Shown: positions 22,301 to 30,522 of the stretch, in pieces
Numbering within the stretch: position 1 is the stretch's first letter
Layout of the letters: every line of letters begins with the position of its first letter
DNA from: Pseudovirgaria hyperparasitica
Lineage: Eukaryota > Ascomycota > Dothideomycetes > Acrospermales > Acrospermaceae
Assembly: GCF_010093815.1 (NCBI RefSeq)
Contig: NW_022985582.1
Span: 53,506-84,027 of the forward strand
Length of the DNA stretch: 30,522 nt
Direction: 5' to 3'
Made by a program: the position numbers and the translations under genes
Notes under the pieces: generated by a model
The model's input: the letters and a program-made list of their open reading frames with translations, nothing else
The model's database searches: none
Told to the model about the DNA's origin: nothing

Positions 22301-23560
22301 ATTGGGTGCTAGGGAATATATAGGCCTGTATATTTATTTCTCTAAGACGCGACTATCCTCGTACGGCGGCGGCCTTAGTAATTCCTTAGGGCCGTCCTAT
22401 TATTAGCTTTCTCGGGATAGTTTACTATTCCTAACCGCTTCCTCGTAAGGAGGTAGTCTATAGTAGTAGTATTATAGTAAAGAGAGGAACGGTAGTAGGT
22501 CGTATCGTTTATAGCTACCTTACTCCCTTTATCCGGATTAAGTAGATGTATTTAGTAATCTATTTATGTTTCGCGCACGTAGCCGACTACGACGGGTACT
22601 TACCGTCGTAGTTAGAGTACTTCGCTATATCTCTATCTCTCTAGCCCTTACCTCGTATCCCGTGGGGGTACTCCTAGGTACTATATTCTTATTAATACCA
22701 CCTATACCTAGTCTTTTAGGAGTACCGCTATACTATATACCTATATCCCTAATAGTTAAAGCACTATATTATCGCCTATACTCTATCCTATGGTTCCACT
22801 ATAAGAAGCTCCCGTTCCGCTAGGAATCCCTCTTACGTAATTCGATACGCGAGGGCGGGGTCCTTAAGCTCTACTATTATAGTAGAGTATGCCTTTAATC
22901 TGGTTTTAATCCCTTATATATTCTTCTACCATGCTCTTATGATCTTAATCCCTAGGTATTTTCGCTCGTTTAACTATTCTATCCGCGTAATATCCTCTTC
23001 TCTAATAACCTATCCGCTTATAGATATAGAGTATACCTATATTAGGTATATGGCCGCCCTAATAGAGGCGCCTAGAAAGATACTACTAATCGCGTTCGGA
23101 TCGCGCGAGATAGTCTACTACGCGATATTCGTTATCGTGGTAAGTACTACTCCTCCTAGTATAAGTTTAGTAGCGATAATATTTAACTATATTCCCTTTT
23201 ATTCGTTAATCTTACTTACTATATTCTTTAGGGATACTTACTAGACCTATACTAGGGTATCCTTATTCTAGATTGTGACGTATATACTATACGCCGCGTC
23301 GCCGGTCTAGGGGGCCCGTGGTATAGCCTCTGGTGTTACTACTATTTCTACCCATATACTAGGGCGCTTACCTTAAGTGAGTTCCTCCTAGATTCTATAT
23401 AGGCTAGCCTCTATTCGGTTAAGCCTACCCTCCGGTCCTCCTAGTTATATCTTCTTCTCCTCCTCTGTAATTCCCTTTAGGTTCCGGATAAGGTCCTAGA
23501 ATATATATAGAAGGGTCTTCTAGCCCTCTCCGGCTTCCTTCTCTATATATACTATCTAGT
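22299..23560 (-). pseudogene. LINE-B ORF1 relic: gag-like protein with CCHC knuckles
   Basis: The first knuckle begins at 22763: CFNY, TAG for Gln, GYRYIV, TAG, RY, confirming CX2CX4HX4C seen in LINE-A and keeping one Cys that LINE-A lost. The frame ends at TAA 22299-22301, preceded by CAA where LINE-A has TAA. At the site of the LINE-A TGA this copy has CGA, so the two copies together indicate the ancestral end of ORF1. The start is not resolved. Confidence 0.8.
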
Positions 23561-23764
23561 AGTCGATATAATCTAGGAGGGTTTCCCCTCTTAGGGTCCC
23601 CTTTATTCCGTCTATCTATAGCGGCGTGCGCCTTTAGGTATGTTCTACGTTTTAGATAGATATATAGTTACCCTTAGTAATATCGCTATATGGCCTTTTC
23701 TATCGTACTAGTGGGGGTATATCCGGTATATACCGGGGTATGTTAGTGCCTAAGGCCGCCATAT

Positions 23765-23795
23765 TTATTAGTTAAGGGCTACCCTTAACTAATAA
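23765..23795. repeat. 31-bp perfect palindrome, LINE-B 5' UTR copy
   Basis: This is the same position within the element as 11268-11298 in LINE-A (both flanked by the conserved GGCCTTAGGC-type block). Read in the element's own sense the loop is TAG here and CTA in LINE-A. Confidence 0.95.
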
Positions 23796-24056
23796 AAGGA
23801 GGTCGGCGTATCGGCGTTCTAGTAGCGTGGTCCGTGCCTCTATCTCCGTAAGGATTTTAAGAGGGTATATATATATCTTTACACGGCGATAACGTCTTAG
23901 TTTCGACGCTACACGTACGTGCGTGTAGTAGTAGTTAGTATACTCGGTATACTCTATTAATTAAGGTGTATATCTCGCTATATTACCCCGAATGGACCAA
24001 GTTAGCCTCTTGGGGATGTAAAAGAAGTTTTATATTTTTTAGTATAGTTTAGCGCC

Positions 24057-24072
24057 AATTATATTAGTATAA
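24057..24072 (+). repeat. LINE-B target-site duplication, 5'-side copy
   Basis: This is AATTATATTAGTATAA, identical to 18731-18746, and marks the 5' end of LINE-B at 24056. Confidence 0.88.
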
Positions 24073-24411
24073 GTTTAAATTAATTACTATAGAACTATCT
24101 CTAGAGGTTAGGTCTAAAGGGTCTATATAGTTCTACTAAGGTCCTCTAATTAGAATACTTATTCTAAGTATTTAGTACGTTACTTAGAATACTAATATTC
24201 TATTTCTAATTACTAGATAGGCTACTTAGAATACCTATTCTAAGTACCTATAATTAGCTCTCCCTATAGGTATCGGTTTCGGCCTTAGATTATTATCTAA
24301 GGTTACCTATCGTATTATAGGCACCTCTTCTATATATTATACTATTTCTTATACTACTTATACTAGAGTCTACGTATTCTTCTATGGCTCTAGCTAGTAA
24401 TTTATTATATA
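24073..24411 (-). repeat. gypsy-2 5' LTR (inner end beyond LINE-B)
   Basis: The outer 60 bases match the 3' LTR fragment at 7203-7266. The sense start reads GTTATATATAATAAATTACT, close to a TGTT start altered at its first base. The LTR contains three palindrome-like copies of ACTTAGAATA / TATTCTAAGT (24150-24167, about 24182-24201 and 24223-24246). LINE-B inserted at its inner edge, so the LTR end and primer binding site lie near 18720-18730 and could not be identified with confidence. Confidence 0.78.
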
Positions 24412-24419
24412 TAACGCCT

Positions 24420-25800
24420 CTCTTAAATAGTCCATTAGATATTCTATTAGCTATTAAAATAGATATCCTAGATTAGTTACCTAACTACGTTAACGATAAT
24501 ACTACTAAATTAGTATTTAAGAGTATATAGAAGAGATCTATAAGAAAGATAGTTATAACGTGGTTAAATAAACTCCTCTCTTAAATAAAAAATAAGCCGG
24601 CGAAGATAATAGCCGGTATAGTTAGTATAGTATTAGAAACCATAGATAGTAAGTATATACTATATATAGTAGCCGATTAGTATTTACTATTTATTCTATA
24701 AAGGGGATAACTAAGTAAGTAGTTTAATAGAAAGAACTATCTATCTATAATAGTAACCCTAGTAGTAGATATTATATATATCGCCGCTATAGATATAGAG
24801 AAGCGGGTTATATAGTTATACGAGAATAAAGGCCAAAGACTCCTTAAATAAGCTATCGCCTAGGGTAAATTAAATAGGCTTAGATATAACACGTACTACT
24901 ATAAGGCTAGGCTAGCTACTACGTATATACTACTTATATACCTTACTAATAAAAGAATAAGTAAGGAATATATTAAAATTAGGCTTATACGTCTATTAAT
25001 AGATAATAATAGTATACTAGATAGGGTAATTATTAATTCTATACGCGAATCGCTCCCCTAGCTAGATAATAGTATACGAAAGAATATAATCTTACTAGCT
25101 TTAAAAGGAGTCGCTTTAAAGGTAAACTAGCTCTATAAGCTTATTAATAAAAAGGTTTATAATAAAAATACTAAATACGCGCGTCGAACGTTCGCTAACT
25201 AACTAGAGAAAATTATAATTATATCTACTATACTAGTAACCATAATATTCCTATATATAGTAAGTATTTATATTAGTACTTACTAGTAATATAATTTACT
25301 AATATATATATAGGTACTACGTTTATACATAAAATTAAAAATATTAGTATATTTACTAGCCGGCCTAAGTACGTCTAGTATAAATAAGGTATACTAAGAT
25401 TTTAGATTAAATAAGTTAGATTCTCTATATATTTTACTAGCCTTAGCTTTATAAGTCTATAAGAGATAAGATCTAATAGTTACTAGTTATATTATATTAG
25501 TAGACTAATATCTATGTAAGAAGATATGGCCGTAGATAAGTATAAGATATTATCGCTATAGATAATATTAGCCTATAGTATATATATATACTTTAGTTTT
25601 AGACTATTTAGGGGTTAAGAGTAGACTTACTATATTAGGCTAGGTAATTAAAAGTATAAGGAAATAAGCCTTAGACCTAGAAAAAGAAGATATATCTATA
25701 GTAGCGACGACTATACCCGATATACTAGTATTAGATATATACTTTAGTAATCCTATAGAGATATAGAAGTAAGTAAGGTAGTTAGTTAAGTAGCTTCTAA
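24420..25800 (+). pseudogene. Degraded coding relic of unknown family
   Basis: From about 24429 one plus-strand frame stays readable for roughly 250 codons (to about 25200), with stops only of the TAG/TAA kind expected from Gln or Trp, at a density near that of the recognisable RIPed genes nearby. Examples are LPNYVNDNTTKLVFKSI, RLLIDNNSILDRVIIN and IILLALKGVALKVN. The same frame continues with more stops to about 25790 (TLVLDYLGVKSRLTILG, ALDLEKEDISIVATT). The composition is rich in Ile, Leu, Lys and Asn. No catalytic motif is recognisable, so no function is proposed. It flanks the gypsy-2 insertion and may be another transposon or a host gene fragment. Confidence 0.45.
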
Positions 25801-25900
25801 GAGACTAGATAGTATAGTAGTATAAATACAAACCGCTATTTACTCGTAATTATATATCTATATATATCTATATATAAAGAGAAATAAGATATTTATTCTA

Positions 25901-26115
25901 TACCGGTATATAGTAGGACATTACTATATATACCGGTATATAATAGAATATTCCAATATACGCCGGTATATTATAGAATATTTCTAGATACTTAAAATAT
26001 AGTTATAATATAAAGTAGTATCGCTATTATATGCTGGTATATAGTAGAATATTACTATATATACTAGTATATAACGGGATATTCTAATATGCGCCGGTAT
26101 ATAACGGGATTAAAC
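25901..26115 (+). repeat. 30-bp tandem repeats built on CCGGTATAT, in two triplet blocks
   Basis: The core CCGGTATAT or a close variant (GCTGGTATAT, ACTAGTATAT) recurs at 25903, 25933 and 25963 and again at 26033, 26063 and 26093. That is a 30-bp period within each block and 130 bp between blocks. Each block seems a diverged copy of the other. There is no convincing coding frame. A TATATC-rich simple stretch precedes it (25845-25875). Confidence 0.85.
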
Positions 26116-26130
26116 ATTTTCTTAATATTT

Positions 26131-26305
26131 AATAGGATAATTCTAGAAGAACCGGGATAGCTCTAGAAGAACTAGGATAACTCTAGGAGGACTAGGATAA
26201 CTTAAGAAGTACTAGAATAACTCTAGAAGGAATAGGATAACTCTAGAAGTACCGGGACCCATTTAGAATAACTTTAGAAGTACCGGAAGACCTAGAAGTA
26301 CTAGG
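26131..26305 (+). repeat. 20-bp minisatellite
   Basis: A unit close to ACTAGGATAACTCTAGAAGA repeats with an exact 20-bp period from 26131 to about 26260 (six and a half copies). Degenerate copies continue to about 26305. Variants include GGGATAG and GAATAAC. The period is not a multiple of three, so it is unlikely to be coding. Confidence 0.9.
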
Positions 26306-26442
26306 AGCGCCGTATCTTTCCTAATGTAGCTTACGACTAGTTATTTCAGAGTTTCTAAGCGCCTCTAGAAGTCTAGTAAAGTATATATAATAGATCTTAC
26401 TCTAGTTTTACTACTACTAGGTAAGGTAATTTCCCTAGATTA

Positions 26443-28630
26443 ATGTCTATACGTCTATTATAATCTTATAGAATAGATATCTAGCGTAGAGTACTAGGTT
26501 AAGAGAATTAGATTAGTACTATAGAAAGTAATTCTACTATATCTACTAGCTAACATGCTTCTACTTATATCTATAACGGCTAAGCTAAGATCTACGCCTA
26601 GTAGTAATATTTTAGACTAGAGTCTACTTATCTTTAATAGTATAACTACTATAACTATAACTACCACGACTATAATTACTATAATTATAACTACTATAAC
26701 TACGACCACGACCTCTCTCTAGAATAGCTATAATCTACTTACGGCGGTCTATATCTTAAGGATAATAGAGATTCTAGTATATAGGGTAGTTCTAGTTCTA
26801 CCCTAGCGACCTATATAGAAAGAGTAGTAGAAAGTATATTAGAAGATATATTATATAGAGGTTACTTATCTAGCGTAGAGTACTATCTATATATTAGAGT
26901 ATAATATTATACTACTCTATAACTAGCTTACTCTATAGCCTAACTAGAAGGAGTCTAGTAATCTTATTATAGTTTAGTATATTCTATCTCCTTAGGTCGT
27001 GGTCGTGGTCTTTAATAATACTAATACTAAGACTAAGGGTAGGCTAGTCGCGTAGTATTTACGCGTTCATACGAAATATCTAGATAAACGGGTTTATATA
27101 ATAGAGAACCTCCTTAATACGCTATAGAATATTATTATAGAGATTATAGAATATAGCATGACATAGCCTACCCTACTTAGTCTAGTTATTATAGATATAT
27201 AGCTATATATACTTTAGATCGTTATAGTTTAGTTATAGATTACTTATAAAATAGAGAAGCTTACCCTTTATAACTAGAGTATACACGCCTTAATAGCTAT
27301 TCCTTAGAAGAGTATTCTATAGTATACTATTCTTAATATTAATCTTTATAGAAATAAATAATACTAACTAGTTATAGTATTATATACTCTATCGGAACTT
27401 CTCTATTATATAGTTCTAAATAGTAGTACTATTCCGGGTCTATTATATCTATAAGAGAAGCTAGTATAAGACTAGAGGATATTTAGATAGTACTAGAATC
27501 TATACTTTACTATTACCATAGTAAGGTATCTAAATCTCTCTATTTACTCTTATTACTAGAACCTCTTTACGCTAGAAGAGGGTATTATAGAATCTATATA
27601 TTATACTTAGACGGTGGAGAATATACTAAAAGTTACTTATAATAGAGTAGATAATATAGGTATATAGGGTAGCTAGCCTATATTTATTATAGTAGATATC
27701 TATTATATAGTATAGTACTTAATCCTTTACTACTTCGCGACGCTAACGTATAGATATTTAGTATATCTAGAATTAACGTTATAGTATCTACTAGAGGGGG
27801 TCTAAGAAAGACTTCTAATTATAATATAACTCTTAGCGTAGGGTACGAAGTATATATTACTAAGATAGTAACTCTAGCCTTATAATATACTCTATCTAAG
27901 AACGACTTTATAATATTTACTAGAGAGTATCTAAGAAAGAGTTCTAGTTATAACACGACTACTAGTAAGGGATAGGCGGTATCTATTATTAAGATAGCGA
28001 TTTCTATATTATAACGATTCGACTCTCTCTACGTAAACGACTTTATAGTATCTACTATAGAGGGTCTAGAAAAGAGTCTTTCTCTATAACTAAAGGTAGC
28101 TATTATAGAGTAAGTATTAGTTCTAACTATAGTATAGAAGGAGTTCTAAACACGTTATCTAGTAGGTATTTATCTATTATAATACTTACTAATCTATCTA
28201 TAGAACTATCTATTATCTAAGACTATCGTAGATTAAATTAAATTAGCTTTTAAATAGATTAAGGTCTAGCTAGCTATATACTAAAGAGAGTGCGCCGTAG
28301 TATATATAGAAGGCTATTAGCGTAATATAGGGTTATTTAGAGGGTATTTAGATTACTTATAATATAGTAGAATAATAATTAGAAGGTATTATAGAGTTAG
28401 TAATAATATTAGTAGCTCTAGCTCTTAAGATATAACTATTATAGAGGACGGGGTATAAAGGGAATAATAGTTTAATATTATGGAGAACTAGAGGGAAGGA
28501 GTTAGCGTGTATCTAGCTGTAAAGAGGCTACTTAGAAGAATATAAGTAGAAATTAGTATAGAGTATTCTAATCTATTATAGAGCTAGCGCTACTAAGGGA
28601 GACTAGTAGGGAGGGTAATATACGTTACTA
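26443..28630 (+). pseudogene. Large degraded coding relic with His/Asp-rich tract and internal repeats, unknown family
   Basis: One plus-strand frame from ATG at 26443 stays readable to about 28550-28630 (about 700 codons), interrupted only by TAG/TAA. An alternating tract at 26641-26712 reads Tyr-Asn rich with some HD, most simply a former His/Asp-rich stretch. Further on come LATYIERVVESILEDILYR, LGRGRGL, ISIREASIRLEDI and YLLLLLEPLYARRGYYRIYI. At 27776, 27902 and 28037 a diverged unit recurs (NVIVSTRGGLRKTSNYN, NDFIIFTREYLRKSSSYN, NDFIVSTIEGLEKSLSL) spaced 126 and 135 bases, 42 and 45 codons, which keeps the frame. The tail has a Ser run (NNISSSSS). I do not recognise the family. Confidence 0.5.
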
Positions 28631-28779
28631 CTACTATCGTATATTTTAAATCTTTAGACTCTTTTTCTTTATTTATAGTAGTATAATAATATATTATAGA
28701 GAGAGAATAGAAGAGGGAATAGAAGAGAAAAAGATAATAATAAGAAGCCTTAGATATACTAGAAAATTAATAGTCCGCG

Positions 28780-28950
28780 CCGCTAAGGGCTATAGATTTT
28801 TTACCTACTACTAAACGTAATACTAGAGGCTTATAACTAGAACTCGTCTACGACGCCGCGCCTATAAGTTATAAAAAGTATATAGAATTACTTAGGGTAG
28901 CTAGGAGCACGATTTATCGGAATAGATTTTTAATTAAGGGCGTGGTTAAT
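28780..28950 (+). pseudogene. Possible helix-turn-helix fragment, transposase-like
   Basis: The frame reads TKRNTRGL, TAA for Gln, LELVYDAAPISYKKYIELL and then RVARSTIYRNRF. The spacing (small residues, SYKxxxELLxVARSTIYR) resembles an HTH such as the N terminus of Tc1/mariner-type transposases. No DDE domain follows; copia sequence begins instead. It could also be a chance match. Confidence 0.3.
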
Positions 28951-28989
28951 TTATTATAAGGGAAAAGGTAGTTTTTTAGTCGTGGTTTT

Positions 28990-30260
28990 AGTAAGGACGC
29001 TAGCGGGAACTTGTATCTTTTTATAAGATTCCGTAGGAATTACCTAGAAACCTTTGCTTATACTATAAGACCTATAGTAATTCGTTTATTACTACTTATA
29101 GGCGGGTTATATAATCTTAAAATATATTAATAGGACTTTAAATTAGCTTTTCCTAATGCTAGATTAAAAGAAACTATATATATATACTAGCTAGAGAGGT
29201 TTATAGACTCTAATTACCCTAATAGAGTCTATAAATTAAATAGAGCTTTATATAGACTTAAATAATTAGCTAGAGAGTAGTAAGACCTACTTAAGAATAT
29301 ATTAATATCCTTAAAGTTTACTTAAATTATAGCTAAAAATATAGTCTATATTAGAGATAATCTAATTATTTTAGCCTATATAGATAATATATTAGTTTTT
29401 ATACCTAATACTAAAGATATAGATAACTTCTATTTCGAGATAACTAAGTACTTTAAATTAGATATATCTAATCTAGGGTAAGCTAAATATTACCTAGGAA
29501 TAGAAATAAAGAGAGATAGAACTAAAGGTTCTGTTATATTATCTTAATCTTCTTTTATTAAGAACTTATTAATTAAGTTTAATAAAGAGAATATAAAGCT
29601 ATCTAAAAAACCTTTATCTCTAGGTATTAAATTAGATAAAAACCCCTTATAAGCTAAATTAAAAGATATTAGATAATTCTAAAGGGAAATTAGTTCTCTT
29701 ATCTATTTAACTAGTCTAACTAGATATAACCTAAAATACCTAGTAGGCTATCTAGCTAGATTTATATCTAATCTAAGTCTAGAATACTTTAAAGCCTTAA
29801 ATAAGCTATAGTAGTATATATTATTTTCTAAGGATTTAGAAATAGAGCTCTATATTAATAGAGACTCTATTAAAGACTCTAAATCTAATAATATAATAGC
29901 TAAAGGTTATATGGACTTAGATTAGAGGGGGGATATATCTAGAAAAAGTACTACTAGATATATATTCCTTATAGGGAATAACCCTATCTTCTAGGATTTA
30001 AAATTATAAAAAGCTATAGTACTTAGTTTCTATAAGGCTGAATATATAGCCCTTAAGGAAGTAACTAAGGAATTATTATATATTAAGTCTCTTATTACTT
30101 AAATTCCTATATTAAATAATATAGAGATTAAGGACTTATATATAGATAATTATTTAGCTATAGAAATTATAAAGAATCTAGCCTATTATACTAGAACTAA
30201 GTATATAGATATTTAATACTATTTTATTAGAGATAATTGTGAAAAGGGCAGGTATACATA
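28990..30260 (+). pseudogene. Ty1/copia pol relic: reverse transcriptase and RNase H, 5' truncated
   Basis: The frame from about 29026 reads NYLETFAYTIRPIVIRLLL, then QDFKLAFPNARLKETIY-type RT sequence (one TAG for Gln), YKLNRALYRLK (29228-29262) and AYIDNILVF, the RT active site YVDD now YIDN at 29377-29388. YYLGIEIKRDR follows, and SLIYLTSLTRYNLKYLVG is the connection region. RNase H carries KSTTRYIFLI, SFYKAEYIALKEVTKELLYI (from the CEAEY motif) and YIDNYLAIEI. It ends near RDNCEKGRYT at 30250. Integrase and gag are absent upstream, so the copy is truncated on its 5' side. Mutation is of the same RIP type as elsewhere. Confidence 0.9.
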
Positions 30261-30522
30261 GATATATAATATTCCTTATATAAGGAATATATATCTAAAT
30301 AGAGTTATATAATAGGATCTAGCCGTAATAGACTATTATATAATAAACGGATCGGCGGAGTATAGCTTAAAGATAATAAGAATATAGTATAATTCTTAAA
30401 GTAAAGACTAGATAGAGAGAGAACTAAATACATAGAGAGACCGTTCCTTATATATTCCTCCTTATACATTCTAGATCCTTCTCTTAATTAATAATAGGAA
30501 TCTTCTAGACCTCTAGACGTAC
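30261..30522. other. Sequence after copia RNase H, no gene seen
   Basis: AT-rich, with a perfect 22-bp palindrome (30269-30290, ATATTCCTTAT and its complement) and a GAGAGAGAAC run near 30415. It may contain the copia 3' UTR or LTR start, but no second LTR copy is in the window to prove it. Confidence 0.4.

Larger units (their letters stand above)
18747..24056 (-). mobile_element. LINE-B: full-length inverted second copy of the LINE
   Basis: The minus strand repeats LINE-A from the 5' UTR (TTCGGGGTAA, palindrome, GGCCTTAGGCAC-type block) through ORF1, ORF2, 3' UTR and ATT tail. It is bounded by a perfect 16-bp duplication. Length is about 5310 bases against 5299 for LINE-A. The two copies lie tail to tail with about 2.4 kb of gypsy-2 between them. 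They differ at many non-RIP positions, so they are not a recent duplication. Insertion was into or just at the inner end of the gypsy-2 5' LTR. Confidence 0.9.
7203..24411 (-). mobile_element. Ty3/gypsy chromovirus relic, gypsy-2, split by LINE-A and LINE-B
   Basis: This second minus-strand chromovirus reads from the high-coordinate end as 5' LTR (24073-24411), LINE-B insertion, leader and gag (about 17400-18730), protease (near 16548), LINE-A insertion, RT/RNase H/integrase/chromodomain (10997 down to about 7960), an antisense ORF (7278-7960), a polypurine tract and a 3' LTR fragment (7203-7266). Removing LINE-A plus one copy of its 14-bp target duplication (5313 bases, a multiple of 3) leaves protease and RT in one frame. 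It is the most AT-rich and most RIP-altered element here and must be the oldest, since three others sit inside it. Confidence 0.9.

Noticed and set aside
22566-23244. Two plus-strand open frames (85 and 101 codons)
   Set aside because: Both are antisense shadows of LINE-B ORF1; the minus-strand frame has the zinc knuckle and gag motifs.
24041-24057. TGGCGCTAAAC on the minus strand as gypsy-2 primer binding site
   Set aside because: The 16-bp target duplication ends at 24057, so these bases are the 5' end of LINE-B rather than gypsy-2 leader.
26641-26712. Thr-rich reading of the ACTATAACT tract
   Set aside because: In that frame downstream stops are far denser than in the neighbouring frame, which stays readable through the 27776-28107 repeats; the His/Asp-type reading is preferred.
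1-30522. CRISPR arrays, bacterial operons, riboswitches, Starship-type tyrosine recombinase
   Set aside because: Tandem repeats here lack unique spacers, composition and elements are fungal, and no recombinase catalytic pattern was seen.

Overview
This window looks like a decayed transposon cluster from a filamentous ascomycete (Pezizomycotina). I see no intact gene. CA and TG dinucleotides are strongly depleted and TA enriched, while CG is well kept: in 10081-10140, for example, there is no CA and there are 13 TA. That is the signature of repeat-induced point mutation (RIP, CpA to TpA), not CpG decay. It shows at codon level too: Gln and Trp codons became TAG/TAA, Cys and His became Tyr, Gly became Arg, and catalytic Asp became Asn.

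Layout. (1) 1-7202 is a Ty3/gypsy chromovirus on the minus strand (gypsy-1). It holds a 5' LTR start, gag with two zinc knuckles, then protease, RT, RNase H, integrase and chromodomain. A separate plus-strand ORF relic lies at 1-1215 and a tRNA-like sequence near 1486-1574; the 3' LTR is outside the window. (2) 7203-24411 is a second, older minus-strand chromovirus (gypsy-2). It is split by two full-length 5.3-kb non-LTR retrotransposons of the Tad1/I-like type: LINE-A (11012-16310, plus) between protease and RT, and LINE-B (18747-24056, minus) near the end of the 5' LTR. Perfect target-site duplications of 14 and 16 bp fix both insertions. Gypsy-1 itself sits in the 3' LTR of gypsy-2. (3) 24412-30522 is the flank: two degraded plus-strand coding relics of unknown function separated by two kinds of tandem repeat, a possible helix-turn-helix fragment, and the 3' part of a Ty1/copia polyprotein (RT and RNase H).

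History inferred from nesting: gypsy-2 inserted first. Then came LINE-A, LINE-B and gypsy-1, in an order that cannot be fixed among themselves. Gypsy-2 is the most AT-rich and most heavily mutated, and the LINEs and gypsy-1 keep more CA/TG. In both chromoviruses gag and pol lie in different frames related by a -1 shift.

The most unusual feature is that both chromoviruses appear to carry an extra antisense ORF, convergent with pol, whose product had a Cys/His-rich (now Tyr-rich) region followed by a charged coiled-coil-like region. Next in interest are the 31-bp perfect palindromes in the LINE untranslated regions and the 5.3-kb tail-to-tail inverted repeat made by the two LINEs.
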